From Helicobacter typhlonius (lineage in GTDB: Bacteria > Campylobacterota > Campylobacteria > Campylobacterales > Helicobacteraceae): DNA of 64,000 nucleotides. Made by a program: the position numbers and the translations under genes. Under the pieces are notes generated by a model that ran no database searches, was not told the origin of the DNA, and saw only the letters and a program-made list of their open reading frames with translations. The DNA is taken from positions 682,001 through 746,000 of the forward strand of contig NZ_LN907858.1 of assembly GCF_001460635.1 (NCBI RefSeq), read 5' to 3'. Of the stretch, positions 36,317-46,564 are shown piece by piece (the first letter of the stretch is position 1; each line of letters begins with the position of its first letter).

Positions 36317-36878
36317 TTTTGGAATCCTCGCTATGTGAGCTTGAAGCTTTAGATTCTAAAGAGGTTTTAGAATCCTTCTTGGAGCTTTTTCTCGTGGCTT
36401 TGGAATGTATGCGTTTATAATCCCCACTTTTACCACCGCTTTTTGATTGCAGGCAAATATCGCTTATAACCATAGACTTATCAATGGCTTTAAGCATATC
36501 ATAGATTGTTAAAAGCCCGATACTCACACCCGTGAGTGCCTCCATTTCTACACCTGTTTTACCCTCACATTTTACTAAAACACCAAGCGTGATAGAGTGC
36601 TTAGTGGGATTTGGGGTTATATCTACATTGATTTTATTTATCATAAGCGGGTGGCACATCGGGATAAGCTCACTTGTCTTTTTGCTTCCCATAATCGCAG
36701 CAATAATCGCAGTTTGTGTAATGCTCCCCTTTTTTCCGGTGTGGTTTATCGCTGCTTCAAAGGCTTGTTCGCTCATTGAGATAACACCACTTGCATAAGC
36801 CTCGCGCGTAGTAATGTCTTTATTACTCACATCAACCATTGTTGGATTGTTTTGCTTGTTAAGATGTGTAAGTTCCAT
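36309..36878 (-). CDS. moaC: Cyclic pyranopterin monophosphate synthase MoaC with Ser/Lys tail
   Basis: 189 residues. The family domain covers about 1-152: [19 protein letters not shown] at the start, [37 protein letters not shown] and [11 protein letters not shown] with the catalytic residues. It forms cyclic pyranopterin monophosphate in molybdenum cofactor synthesis. The last ~37 residues are a Ser/Lys-rich, probably disordered tail not found in usual 160-residue MoaC. AAGGA precedes the ATG. Confidence 0.93.
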   Translation of the reverse strand: MELTHLNKQNNPTMVDVSNKDITTREAYASGVISMSEQAFEAAINHTGKKGSITQTAIIAAIMGSKKTSELIPMCHPLMINKINVDITPNPTKHSITLGVLVKCEGKTGVEMEALTGVSIGLLTIYDMLKAIDKSMVISDICLQSKSGGKSGDYKRIHSKATRKSSKKDSKTSLESKASSSHSEDSKNG

Positions 36879-36929
36879 TTTTATCCTTTATTTCTTATAA
36901 GGCACAAGATTCTTAGAATCTACAAGTGT

Positions 36930-37736
36930 TTATTTTAATTCGCATTGATTGCTTTCATAATCCTTAAGTTGTGTAATGCCATTTGAGCCACATACACGGC
37001 AGTTTTCATTGCGCTTTAGCTTGATTTTGCGGAAATTCATTGTGAGTGCGTCAAAGCTAAGGAGCTGATTATAGAGCGGTTCGCCAATACCTGTAATGAT
37101 TTTTAGCACTTCTGTGGCTTGAATACTTCCTACGATTCCAGCAACACTGCCAAAAACCCCAGCACTTGCACAATTTGGCACACTTCCTTCGCTCGGTGGG
37201 CTATCAAAAACACAAGTATAGCACGCGCTTTGTCTTGGCTTGATACTCATATTTTGCCCACTAAAGCGCAAAATTCCACCATAGCAATAAGGCTTATCAA
37301 GTAGCACACACGCATCATTGATAAGAAACTTTGTTGCAAAATTATCGCTTCCATCGACAATCACATCATAAGCACCCAAGATACTTAGCGCATTACTCGC
37401 ATTTAGCATAGCGGAGTAGGTTGTGATTTGGATATGCGGATTAAGTGCGAGAATCTTTGCCTTAGCAGATTCTATTTTTGGAGTGCCTACCTCCGCAGTA
37501 GTGTGGATAATCTGCCTTTGCAAATTGCTTAAATCAACATTGTCTTCATCGATAATGCCTATATGCCCCACACCAGCAGCAGCGAGATAGAGTGCCACAG
37601 GAGAGCCTAGCCCTCCAGCACCCACGATAAGCACATTAGATTCTAAAATCTTTCCCTGACCTTTGAATCCACACTCCCTCAAGCGAAAATGTCGCGAGTA
37701 TCTATGTAACTGCTCGTCTGTAAAGTTATACATCAC
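36930..37736 (-). CDS. MoeB/ThiF/HesA-family sulfur-carrier adenylyltransferase
   Basis: 268 residues. ATP site VLIVGAGGLGSPVALYLAAA (near residue 36), DNVDLSNLQRQI, DGSDNFATKFLINDAC, and two zinc CXXC pairs (ACYTC and NCRVC). Such E1-like enzymes activate the C-terminus of MoaD or ThiS. Closeness to moaC argues for MoeB, but pathway choice is not provable from sequence. The ATG overlaps the pflA stop (ATGA), which would couple it to pflA and the nuo operon. Confidence 0.88.
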   Translation of the reverse strand: MMYNFTDEQLHRYSRHFRLRECGFKGQGKILESNVLIVGAGGLGSPVALYLAAAGVGHIGIIDEDNVDLSNLQRQIIHTTAEVGTPKIESAKAKILALNPHIQITTYSAMLNASNALSILGAYDVIVDGSDNFATKFLINDACVLLDKPYCYGGILRFSGQNMSIKPRQSACYTCVFDSPPSEGSVPNCASAGVFGSVAGIVGSIQATEVLKIITGIGEPLYNQLLSFDALTMNFRKIKLKRNENCRVCGSNGITQLKDYESNQCELK

Positions 37737-40099
37737 TCATTGCCTTTGAGTATGTCTAATGCTTGAACACAAAGGCTTCTCCACGCACCCTCATATCGTA
37801 TCGCTTCACATTGCTTGAAGCTCTCTTGTGCATCTTTGCCTTGTGCTTTGAGTAATGAGCCTTTGAGATACAAAGTCTTTTGTTTATCATCATCGCTTAT
37901 ATTCTTTTGTAGCAAATCATCAAGCACACTAATTGCCTCATCTGTACGCTGTGTGCGGATATAACTTTGTGCGAGGGCAAAATCTACATATGGAGAATCC
38001 GCATTATCCTTTATGAGCTTTTGTAGGCGCAAAATATCCTTTGCGTAAATATCAATTCCCATTTCGTCTTTTTGTGCCTCCGCATTTTTGAGTAGTGTGA
38101 GATTCACAGCAAACATTCTTTGGTCGTCCGCTAGAGCTTGCTTTAAGAAAGCATAGGTTTGTAGCGCACCCTCTTTATCATTAAGTTTTATTAGTGCGTC
38201 AAAAAGTGTGAATCCAACATCATAATATTGCGCTTTTTGCAAATTCTTAGCAATCTCTAGCGCGTCTCGCCCAGCCCTTGCAGTGCTTTTGCTATCACCT
38301 AGTTTGGCAAAGTTGAGACTATCTCTGTAAAGCCACTCTAGCTTTTTTGATAAATCTTTAGCTTCTGCTGCCATATTGAGCGAGATTTTTGCTGCTTCTT
38401 TATTAAGAGCGAGGGCATAGAGGCAGTCAAAGAGTGGCATTTTTTCATCCTCCTTGATACTCACATTTTGGTATTGCAAAAAGATATTAGCCACATTTTT
38501 GCAATCTTTTTCCTTGAGGGCAAGGCTTAGCATAGCCTTGTAGCTTTGTGCGACAATACTTTGATCTTTGAGATTATTTTTTAGGGCTAAAACTTCACTA
38601 TATTTGCCCTCATCAAATAAAGTCTGTGCTTTAAGTATAAAGGCTTTTTCTTGCTCTGGTGTATTGGGGTATTGCTCAATGATATAATCATATTTTTTTA
38701 TTTTAGAAGCCGATTCCTCATTGCTCACAAGTGCAAAAAGTAGCTTGTCATCCCTATCCTTTATCTCCTCTGCCAAAGGGCGATGCTCAAACTCTTGTAA
38801 AAAGATTTTATTAATTCTGTGTGCGTCCTGCACATCATTTGCAGACTGATACCATAGGCTTACATTATTAAGCAAATCCTCTTTGCTTATATCATCACTG
38901 AGGATATGCTCGTAGAGATACTCGCCAAGCTTCGCAGCACTTGCATATAGCTGTTCCTCTGCCAAGAGCTTCAAATATTCATAGCTTTTAATCGGGTATT
39001 TGGTGATATAGCTTGGATTCACTTTGAGCATAGTTTCAACAAGTTTTTGTGCCTGTGCCTTCTCGCCATTAAGCAAGTGAAATTTACTCCATTCTATGGC
39101 TACCGCACTTGCGCTGTCTAAATCCTTTGCCTCTTGGTAGGCTTGTGCGAAAAGCTTAGTGGCGACATTTGCGTCTTGCCCACTATGAAAATATTTTGCA
39201 AGGGACATTTTTGCCAAGGGCATATAGTGAGATTGTGGATACTCGCTAATGAGTCGCTCGAGATAATATTTAGCCTCATCTGTGATTCTCATATCCGCAT
39301 AGGCATTGCCTAGATAGTAGAGCACTTCGGGGACATTTGAATCTGTGGGATACTTTTTAATCCATTTTGTCCCCATATCGACAATCATATCACTATTTTC
39401 GGTTGAGTCAAAATGCTCTAATGCGCGGAGGCGGAATAGCAGCAAGTCTTTGGCAAAAATAGTCTTAGGATAGGCAATCAGCGTTTCATCAATCAGTTTT
39501 ACTGCCTCTATGTGTGCGTGATTTTTCATAAGATTTTTAATCTGCGTGTATGTGGCAAAATCCTCTCCCTCATCATAGCGCAAAGGTCCTCGATTAATAT
39601 CAAGGTCATTAAAAAATAGTTTATTATTTTTAATAATTTTGATAGGGAAGTTTAGCCCCCTTGGCTTTGCTTGTTGGGTATAGTCATTGAGAAATGGAAT
39701 CTCATTTTTGTAGCCTATGATTTGCCACGCCGCGCTTTTGGTTGGCTGCTCTTTTGTGATAAGTGTAGCAGTTTTTAGGTCTTTTGGTGTGGCAAAAAGT
39801 TTCATTTTATGTACTGGTTCGATATATAAATAGAATCTGCCATCGACTACGCGACTCCAAAAGTGAAAAAAGAGTGTTTGAGTAGGGGAAAAACTCGCAA
39901 CAGGTGTGCGTTCAATGGTGCATACAACATAGGTTACTTCGTCTTGTGTGTTGCGATTTTCGTTGCATTCTAGTGGGTCGGTGTGGGCGATATTGAGCAC
40001 AGAGAAATATTCTTTTGACTCTTTACCATAGTTAATAGTAACATCAAGTCCAAAAGCACACAAAGGCAAAAGACACAAAGCCACCACAAATTTTCGCAC
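37733..40099 (-). CDS. pflA: PflA, periplasmic TPR flagellar motor protein
   Basis: 788 residues from a GTG at 40099, chosen because AGGAG lies five bases upstream and the protein then starts with a signal peptide (MRKFVVALCLLPLCAFG). A beta-rich N-terminal part (about 20-165) is followed by many degenerate TPR-like helical pairs (for example VLYYLGNAYADMRITDEAKY, LYLKGSLLKAQGK). Position directly after nuoN is the same as HP1274 (pflA, paralysed flagella) in H. pylori. PflA is a structural part of the large epsilonproteobacterial flagellar motor scaffold. It is the only flagellar gene in the window. Confidence 0.85.
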   Translation of the reverse strand: MRKFVVALCLLPLCAFGLDVTINYGKESKEYFSVLNIAHTDPLECNENRNTQDEVTYVVCTIERTPVASFSPTQTLFFHFWSRVVDGRFYLYIEPVHKMKLFATPKDLKTATLITKEQPTKSAAWQIIGYKNEIPFLNDYTQQAKPRGLNFPIKIIKNNKLFFNDLDINRGPLRYDEGEDFATYTQIKNLMKNHAHIEAVKLIDETLIAYPKTIFAKDLLLFRLRALEHFDSTENSDMIVDMGTKWIKKYPTDSNVPEVLYYLGNAYADMRITDEAKYYLERLISEYPQSHYMPLAKMSLAKYFHSGQDANVATKLFAQAYQEAKDLDSASAVAIEWSKFHLLNGEKAQAQKLVETMLKVNPSYITKYPIKSYEYLKLLAEEQLYASAAKLGEYLYEHILSDDISKEDLLNNVSLWYQSANDVQDAHRINKIFLQEFEHRPLAEEIKDRDDKLLFALVSNEESASKIKKYDYIIEQYPNTPEQEKAFILKAQTLFDEGKYSEVLALKNNLKDQSIVAQSYKAMLSLALKEKDCKNVANIFLQYQNVSIKEDEKMPLFDCLYALALNKEAAKISLNMAAEAKDLSKKLEWLYRDSLNFAKLGDSKSTARAGRDALEIAKNLQKAQYYDVGFTLFDALIKLNDKEGALQTYAFLKQALADDQRMFAVNLTLLKNAEAQKDEMGIDIYAKDILRLQKLIKDNADSPYVDFALAQSYIRTQRTDEAISVLDDLLQKNISDDDKQKTLYLKGSLLKAQGKDAQESFKQCEAIRYEGAWRSLCVQALDILKGNE

Positions 40100-40129
40100 A
40101 CGCACTCCTAAAGTGGCTAAAAGCAAAAC

Positions 40130-41599
40130 CTAAAAGCCACTATTTCCTATATAAGTCGCTACAACTTCAAGCAAATTTTGGACCATAAATATACAGCACA
40201 AACTGATAATGGCGGTAATGGTTAGGGCAAATATGCTAGAAGTCTCCATTTCTACGCGATAAGGCACAGCGTCTTTGGGCTCTTTAGCGAGGACATACAC
40301 GACAACTTTGAGGTAGTAAAATGCTGCGAGAGTGCTATTAAATGCCATAAGTAGAGCTAGGATTATGTAATCTGTATTGAGCACTGCCTGCATAAGATAC
40401 ATTTTCCCCCAGAATACACAAAAGGGTGGAATGCCACCAAGTGCAAACATAAGGAGCGAGAGCAAAGCCCCAAGAGTGGGATTTGTCTTTATTAAACCGC
40501 TTAAAGATTCAAAGCTATGGGAAGTGTCGTTATTTCTAGAATCTATGTAGAGCCATAAAATGCCAAATACGCCGAGATTTGCAAAGACAAAGAAGAACCA
40601 ATACAAAAATACAATGCCCGGAGCATCGATAAGAATAGCACTAAGCACAAAACCAGAATGTGATATGGAGCTATAAGCTAACATACGTTTAACATCTTTT
40701 TGCACGAGTGCTATGAGGTTTGGTATAGTCATTGTGAGCGCTATCATTACATAGAGCGTATATTCTACAAATGGGTTGTGAGCGTGGATAAAGATACCAA
40801 AGATTCTAATCAGCACGCCAAGTGTGGCAATCTTTGGTACAATGGCAATAAACACTGTAAGAAGGGCATTTGAGCCTTCATACACATCTGGTCCCCAAGT
40901 GTGGAAAGGCACGATAGAGATTTTGAATCCTAGCGCAACGAGTAGGAATACAAATCCCGCATACACGAGAGTGTGAGGCTCATAGGTATGTTCCTGCAAA
41001 AACACACTAATGCGCGAAATCTCTAAGCTACCCGTAGCCGCGTATAAAAGGAGCGCACCAAAAGCAAATAAAGCTGTGGCTAATGCGCCAAGCACAAAAT
41101 ATTTTATCGCCGCTTCAAATGCCGAAGTTTTGTTATGAAGCGCAATCATCGTATAAATACTTAAAGAAGCGCATTCTAAGCCTAGGAGGATAAGGATAAG
41201 ATTCTCACTTGATACCATAAAGCCAAATCCGGCGATAGCAAAGAGCAAGAGCGCGTAAAACTCTGCGCCTTGTGTCTCTGTCCGCGTATTTTTGTGCATT
41301 AAAAAAAGCAAGATAATAAAGCTAGAGAGTAGGATTAGAATCTGCACGAGGATTGAAATACCATCAACAAGCAGGAGATTAAAGAATCCAAGCTGGGGTT
41401 GTGGGCTACCCTCGAGGAACAAAAAGCCAAGATTCAAAATTACAAAAAGCATACTAATGGCAATATACAACTCGCGCGATTTTGCTTTATTGAAAATCCC
41501 AACCCCTAGCAACACAATGCCGCCAACGAGCGAAATACACATAGGGATAAGAAGTGCTACATTTAGCTGTGTGAAAGAAAAATTCATAGATTCTGGCAT
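40130..41599 (-). CDS. nuoN: NADH-quinone oxidoreductase subunit N
   Basis: 489 residues, about 14 membrane helices of the antiporter-like proton pump family. Conserved lysine-bearing segments: FKISIVPFHTWGPDVYEGSN and VQKDVKRMLAYSSISHSGFV. AGGAG precedes the ATG. Last subunit gene of the nuo operon, 1 bp after nuoM. Confidence 0.93.
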   Translation of the reverse strand: MPESMNFSFTQLNVALLIPMCISLVGGIVLLGVGIFNKAKSRELYIAISMLFVILNLGFLFLEGSPQPQLGFFNLLLVDGISILVQILILLSSFIILLFLMHKNTRTETQGAEFYALLLFAIAGFGFMVSSENLILILLGLECASLSIYTMIALHNKTSAFEAAIKYFVLGALATALFAFGALLLYAATGSLEISRISVFLQEHTYEPHTLVYAGFVFLLVALGFKISIVPFHTWGPDVYEGSNALLTVFIAIVPKIATLGVLIRIFGIFIHAHNPFVEYTLYVMIALTMTIPNLIALVQKDVKRMLAYSSISHSGFVLSAILIDAPGIVFLYWFFFVFANLGVFGILWLYIDSRNNDTSHSFESLSGLIKTNPTLGALLSLLMFALGGIPPFCVFWGKMYLMQAVLNTDYIILALLMAFNSTLAAFYYLKVVVYVLAKEPKDAVPYRVEMETSSIFALTITAIISLCCIFMVQNLLEVVATYIGNSGF

Positions 41600-41600
41600 T

Positions 41601-43172
41601 TTAATCTCCTATGTTTGGGATAACAAGTACCCCTTCGTCAAAATCATCGGGGGCGCTTTTGTAAATAAAGATATTTTGCTCTCCCATTTTATTGCGCTCT
41701 GTCGTGGTGCTAGGATTTGTCGGCGTAAGTATGGGGAGTAGCGTCTGCACACTCGTGCTAATAGGATTAAGCAGTGGCTTAGGATACACACCAAAGCAGA
41801 TAATAATAGCCACAATAGGTGCAAACACGATTTTTTCCCTTAGATTAAAGTCTTTGAGGGTGCTATGTGTAGGAGATATATTGCCTAAAAATACTCTTTT
41901 AAAGAGCACGAGCATATAAATTGCACCCACAAAGAAGCTACTTCCGGCTAAAAATGCGATGATTGGATTGACTTGGAAAATCCCATAGAGGCAGAGCACC
42001 TCGCCCACGAATCCCATAGTCAATGGCAGTCCCAAAGAGCACATCATTACAATACCAAATGTGCTGCTAAGCCTTGGCATACTATGGGCAAGTCCTTGAA
42101 TCTGTGATATTTGTTGCGTTTGTGTGCGCTCATACACAGCACCTACGAGGAAAAAGAGTGTAGCTACCACGAGTCCGTGTGAAATCATAAAAAATACAGC
42201 CCCGCTTAATCCCTCTGTATTGAGCGAAAAAAGTCCTAGCACGATGATACCCATATGCGAGATAGAGCCATAGGCTAAGAGGGTTTTTGCATCTTTTTGC
42301 ACGAGGCTTAACATTGCGCCATAGACGACCATACCTACACATATAATGCTTACGACAAGAGTAGCCCAGCTACTCGCGTCTGGAAAAAGAGGTAAGACAA
42401 AGCGCAAAAGCCCGTAAGTTCCCATTTTACTCACAACGCCCGATAGGAGTGCAGAGCCAATCATCGGTGCTTGCGTATAGGTATGTGGTTGCCACGAATG
42501 AAGTGGAAAGAGTGGAATCTTCACTGCCATACCGATAAAGAATGCAAGGAAAAGCCATTTTTGGAGCTGTGTATTAAAAGAGATTTGATACCAATCAAGG
42601 AGGTTAAAGCTCCACACACCCATAAAGAGCTTGTATTGATAGGCGAAATACAAAATTCCCACGAGCATAATGATTGAACCGCCAAAGGCATAGACAAAGT
42701 ATTTAATGGCAGCGTAGATTCGCTTCTCACCTCCCCAAATGCCAAGTAAGTAAAGCACGGGAAGCAATGAAAACTCCCAAAAAATGTAAAAGAGCATTAC
42801 ATCAAGTGCGCTAAACACACCCATAATAATGCTTTCAAGGAATAAAACCGCAATAGCAATAGAGGTTTTGATATATTTAAAAAGCGATAAAGCAAAGAGT
42901 GTGAGAAGCGCATTGAGCGTGATAAGAAAGAGTGAAATGCCATCAACGCCCACAGCATAGGCTACACCAAAGGAATGAATGATTTCTATGTGACTATAAA
43001 ACTGAATCCCACCATAATTAATATTAAATTCACTCCACAAAAGCAATACAAAGAGCAGTTCGAGTGCGGCGACAATAATCGCAAAAACGCGACCTTTCTC
43101 GCCTTTTAATACATATAGAATCACCGCGGCAAAAGCCGGAAAAAAGATAATAATACTTAAAAGATAATTCAT
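41601..43172 (-). CDS. nuoM: NADH-quinone oxidoreductase subunit M
   Basis: 523 residues from ATG 43172 (GGAGG before it; ATGA overlap with the nuoL stop). About 14 membrane helices; FWEFSLLPVLYLLGIWGGE and KIPLFPLHSWQPHTYTQAP with VQKDAKTLLAYGSISHMGI are the pump signatures. The last ~70 residues after the final helix are polar and extended, longer than typical. Confidence 0.93.
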   Translation of the reverse strand: MNYLLSIIIFFPAFAAVILYVLKGEKGRVFAIIVAALELLFVLLLWSEFNINYGGIQFYSHIEIIHSFGVAYAVGVDGISLFLITLNALLTLFALSLFKYIKTSIAIAVLFLESIIMGVFSALDVMLFYIFWEFSLLPVLYLLGIWGGEKRIYAAIKYFVYAFGGSIIMLVGILYFAYQYKLFMGVWSFNLLDWYQISFNTQLQKWLFLAFFIGMAVKIPLFPLHSWQPHTYTQAPMIGSALLSGVVSKMGTYGLLRFVLPLFPDASSWATLVVSIICVGMVVYGAMLSLVQKDAKTLLAYGSISHMGIIVLGLFSLNTEGLSGAVFFMISHGLVVATLFFLVGAVYERTQTQQISQIQGLAHSMPRLSSTFGIVMMCSLGLPLTMGFVGEVLCLYGIFQVNPIIAFLAGSSFFVGAIYMLVLFKRVFLGNISPTHSTLKDFNLREKIVFAPIVAIIICFGVYPKPLLNPISTSVQTLLPILTPTNPSTTTERNKMGEQNIFIYKSAPDDFDEGVLVIPNIGD

Positions 43173-45043
43173 AACTGCCTCCAAGTAAAATAACACACAC
43201 ATACACAGAGCAAAATACCTAATCCTATAATCATAAGTGTCAGCATACGCGTTAGTGAGCCATTTTGCACGAGTGAGAGTTTGCCTCCTAATGCTTTTAA
43301 GAAGTATGCAATAGAATCTGCAAAATAATCAATGCCTAATTCTACTTTTTGCCATAGGAAATAGGCGCATTTTTGATAGGGCTTTATGAAAAAAATCTCA
43401 TAAAGCTTTGGTATGTAGTAGTTATTAATAAGAATCTTATAGATAAATGTTCGCTCCCAAAAGCTACTAAAGCCGCCTTTGGCGTATTTGATAATACTGA
43501 ATAGGGCTATAAGGCACACGAGGGTTAAGGTAGCACCAATAAGGAGCAAATGCGTTTGGGCTGGTAATTCTGGCAATTCATAGGGCAAGTGTGTGCTTAA
43601 GAAGTTTGAAAGCACCCCACTAAGCCCGGCAATCATAGAGAGAATGGCAAGTGGTAACATTGCAAGGAGCATATATAAATACGCCTCGTGTGGGTGTTGC
43701 GCGTGGTTTTTAGGCACGAAAAATACGAGCATAAGCAGTCTAAAGCTGTAAAATGCTGTGAAAAGCGCAGTGATAAATAAAATAGTCCATATAAATGTAT
43801 GCTGTGAAAAGGCGACTTCGAGGATTAAATCTTTTGAGAAGAAACCTGCAAATGGATAGATTCCAGCCAATGCCACAGAGGCAATAGACATTAGAATCAT
43901 CGTATAACGTAGCGGTTTATGCAAACCACCCATTTTGGTAATATCAAGCTTATCGTCCATAGCGTGCATTACATTCCCAGCACCAAGGAATAGCAGGGAT
44001 TTGAAGAATGCGTGCGTGATGAGGTGGAAAAGTGCTATCCAATACGCCCCAAGCCCAGCAGCGACAAACATATAGCCGAGTTGCGAAAGTGTAGAATAGG
44101 CGATAATGCGCTTTAGGTCTTTATTTACAAGTGCCATACTCGCGCCAAAAATTGCCACAAATGCGCCGAGTGAAGCGATGAAAAAACCTACATCGGGAAT
44201 CATTTGATAGAGTGGATTTGTGCGCACGAGCAGATACACGCCAGCGGTTACCATTGTTGCCGCGTGGATAAGCGCGGATACAGGCGTTGGACCCTCCATC
44301 GCATCAGCAAGCCAAGTGTGGAATGGAAACTGCGCGGATTTACCCATAGCACCTATAAAGAGCAATGCACCAACCCACATAAGCAGACTTGAATCAAACT
44401 GCTCGTTTTGTAATGCGAGAAAGATTTCTCCATATTTGAGGCTTTCGCAATGATATACAATAAGAAAAATACCAATAATAAGGGCGAGGTCGGCGATTCT
44501 ATTTATCACAAAGGCTTCAATGGAGGCAAAATTTGCACTCTCTTTTTCATACCAAAAGCCAATGAGGAGATACGAACATAGTCCCACACCTTCCCAACCA
44601 GCAAAGAGTCCCAAGAGATTATCGCTCATTACGAGCAACATCATCGAAAATACAAACGCACTCAAATAGCTAAAATAACGATTGAATCCTTTATCATTTT
44701 TCATATAGCCAATAGAATAAATATGCACCATTGTGGAGATAAAGCTCACCACAACCATCATACTCACGCTTATGCTATCAACCATAAAGCCAAATGAGCT
44801 ATAAAAATCCCCCGCTTCAATCCAATCTAAAAAATCGATATAAACGATGACTTCGCTTTGATACACAGCAATAAAAAGTAAAAGCGAGGCGATAAAAGAC
44901 ACACAAAGTAGGAGTGTAGGCACGATACCCGCAATCATACATTTTTGCATATGTCCAAAAAACGCGCTAAAAACCGCACCAATAAGTGGGGCAAAAAGTG
45001 CTATATACACCATTTGCACGAGTGTTTCACTTGTAGGTATCAT
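43169..45043 (-). CDS. nuoL: NADH-quinone oxidoreductase subunit L
   Basis: 624 residues, about 16 membrane helices with a long C-terminal lateral helix region. FAGWEGVGLCSYLLIGFWY, QFPFHTWLADAMEGPTPVSA and VNKDLKRIIAYSTLSQLGYM are diagnostic. Distal proton pump of complex I. AAGGA precedes the ATG; it overlaps nuoM by 4 bp. Confidence 0.95.
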   Translation of the reverse strand: MIPTSETLVQMVYIALFAPLIGAVFSAFFGHMQKCMIAGIVPTLLLCVSFIASLLLFIAVYQSEVIVYIDFLDWIEAGDFYSSFGFMVDSISVSMMVVVSFISTMVHIYSIGYMKNDKGFNRYFSYLSAFVFSMMLLVMSDNLLGLFAGWEGVGLCSYLLIGFWYEKESANFASIEAFVINRIADLALIIGIFLIVYHCESLKYGEIFLALQNEQFDSSLLMWVGALLFIGAMGKSAQFPFHTWLADAMEGPTPVSALIHAATMVTAGVYLLVRTNPLYQMIPDVGFFIASLGAFVAIFGASMALVNKDLKRIIAYSTLSQLGYMFVAAGLGAYWIALFHLITHAFFKSLLFLGAGNVMHAMDDKLDITKMGGLHKPLRYTMILMSIASVALAGIYPFAGFFSKDLILEVAFSQHTFIWTILFITALFTAFYSFRLLMLVFFVPKNHAQHPHEAYLYMLLAMLPLAILSMIAGLSGVLSNFLSTHLPYELPELPAQTHLLLIGATLTLVCLIALFSIIKYAKGGFSSFWERTFIYKILINNYYIPKLYEIFFIKPYQKCAYFLWQKVELGIDYFADSIAYFLKALGGKLSLVQNGSLTRMLTLMIIGLGILLCVCVCYFTWRQL

Positions 45044-45047
45044 TATG

Positions 45048-45350
45048 CTATCCTTTGAGAGTTTCTAAAGTGCTGACATCAAGTGTGCGATGCTTTTTGT
45101 ACCAAATCACTACAAGTCCCAAGCCCACAGCGATTTCTGCTGCGGCAATAGCAATAAGAAAGAGTGCGAAAATTTCGCCTTGTAGGTCATTAAGATATGA
45201 AGCCACGGCAACAAAGCCGATATTGACGCTATTGAGCAAAATTTCAGTAGAAAAAAACAACATAAGAATATTGCGCCTCCTTAATATGCCAAAAAGTCCT
45301 ATGCAAAAGCATATAGCCGCTAAACTCAAGTAGTGATTAATACTAACCAT
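45048..45350 (-). CDS. nuoK: NADH-quinone oxidoreductase subunit K
   Basis: 100 residues, three membrane helices with the two buried glutamates (MLFFSTEILLNSVNIGF and AIAAAEIAVGLGLVV), exactly the family pattern. AAGGAG precedes the ATG; overlaps nuoJ by 8 bp. Confidence 0.95.
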   Translation of the reverse strand: MVSINHYLSLAAICFCIGLFGILRRRNILMLFFSTEILLNSVNIGFVAVASYLNDLQGEIFALFLIAIAAAEIAVGLGLVVIWYKKHRTLDVSTLETLKG

Positions 45351-45867
45351 TCTCGCTCCTTTTTACACTTAATACAATTCCTGCCACCATAGCCACGAGC
45401 AACATAAAAGCGGCAATTTCAAAAGGTATAAGATATTTTGTGAAAAGCACATAGCCAATCATTTGAATATTATTCATATCTGCTATATCGATAAGCTTTT
45501 GTGAATCCGCAATAGTTTCGAGATTATTCCCCACAAGTGGCATACCAAATGCCCCAACAAGCACTATGGCAATTCCCACACACAGCACGCAAGCCACCCA
45601 TTCATTTTTGCGAGATTGCACTACTTGCTTTGAGCTATCAAAAAACATCATTGCAAACGCATATAGAGCAACTACCGAGCCTCCATAGACAACAATCTGC
45701 ACCGCACCCAAAAATTCCGCATCAAGCACAAAAAATATACCAGCGACAAAAACCATTCCACTCGCAAGAGCTGTCATTGTGTATAAAATCTGCGATGAGC
45801 AAACAACGATAAGAAAGCTCACGATACATAATGTGCTAAAGAGATAAAATGCTATACTCTCAAACAT
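45343..45867 (-). CDS. nuoJ: NADH-quinone oxidoreductase subunit J
   Basis: 174 residues from ATG 45867, which has AGGAGGG upstream and overlaps the nuoI stop by 8 bp; a longer frame upstream lies inside nuoI. Five membrane helices; FLGAVQIVVYGGSVVALYAF is the conserved third helix. Confidence 0.93.
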   Translation of the reverse strand: MFESIAFYLFSTLCIVSFLIVVCSSQILYTMTALASGMVFVAGIFFVLDAEFLGAVQIVVYGGSVVALYAFAMMFFDSSKQVVQSRKNEWVACVLCVGIAIVLVGAFGMPLVGNNLETIADSQKLIDIADMNNIQMIGYVLFTKYLIPFEIAAFMLLVAMVAGIVLSVKRSENG

Positions 45868-46555
45868 CTTTGCCCTCCTGTTTGTCTTGCTTTGTCTCTT
45901 GTGCAGGAGATGTTGCACTGCTAGTTTGATTATCTTCTTGTGTAAGGATTTGTGAATCTTGCAAAGCAATTTGTTTTTCTACAATTTCGCTTAGCGGCGT
46001 CTGTTTCACGCGCGTATCAGCGTTAAAGGATACAGAGCCAAAGCCGCTAAATTCTATTGGCGAGGAGGTAGATTCTAAAAGTGTGCTTTTGTTTCCAAAA
46101 AGTGCCCTCTGTTCGCTTGCGCTCTCAAATCTCCCGCTATGCACGATAGCAAGCTCTGGGCAAACTTCCGCACATAGTCCGCAGTAAATACAGCGTCCAA
46201 AATTGATACTATAATTTAGAATCTTTTTGCGCCCGTCCTCGCCTCTATTGGTAAGGATTCGTATGCAGTTGCTCGTGCAGATTTTCTCACATAGTCCGCA
46301 GCCAATACACCGCTCATTTTCGGATTCTAAAAGTCTTTGTAATGTATGCACTGCACGGTATCTTGGACTTAATGGTGCAGTTTCTAGCGGATAGTGTATC
46401 GTTACTTTTGGAGATAAAAATGCGCCAAAAGATCTTTTGAGTCCAGCAAAAAGATCAAGCCCTAGAGTTGTTTTGATACTTATAGCTACGCGCGTGAGAA
46501 AGGCTTGATTTTCACGATTTTTGCGAGGTGCTAAGACATAATAATCTTTTTTCAT
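45860..46555 (-). CDS. nuoI: NADH-quinone oxidoreductase subunit I (two [4Fe-4S] clusters)
   Basis: 231 residues. Two ferredoxin motifs: CIGCGLCEKICTSNC and CIYCGLCAEVCPELA. The family core ends near residue 160; the last ~65 residues form a Gln/Thr/Glu-rich, probably disordered tail. It carries electrons toward the N2 cluster in NuoB. AGGAG precedes the ATG. Confidence 0.94.
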   Translation of the reverse strand: MKKDYYVLAPRKNRENQAFLTRVAISIKTTLGLDLFAGLKRSFGAFLSPKVTIHYPLETAPLSPRYRAVHTLQRLLESENERCIGCGLCEKICTSNCIRILTNRGEDGRKKILNYSINFGRCIYCGLCAEVCPELAIVHSGRFESASEQRALFGNKSTLLESTSSPIEFSGFGSVSFNADTRVKQTPLSEIVEKQIALQDSQILTQEDNQTSSATSPAQETKQDKQEGKDV

Positions 46556-46564
46556 TCACATCTC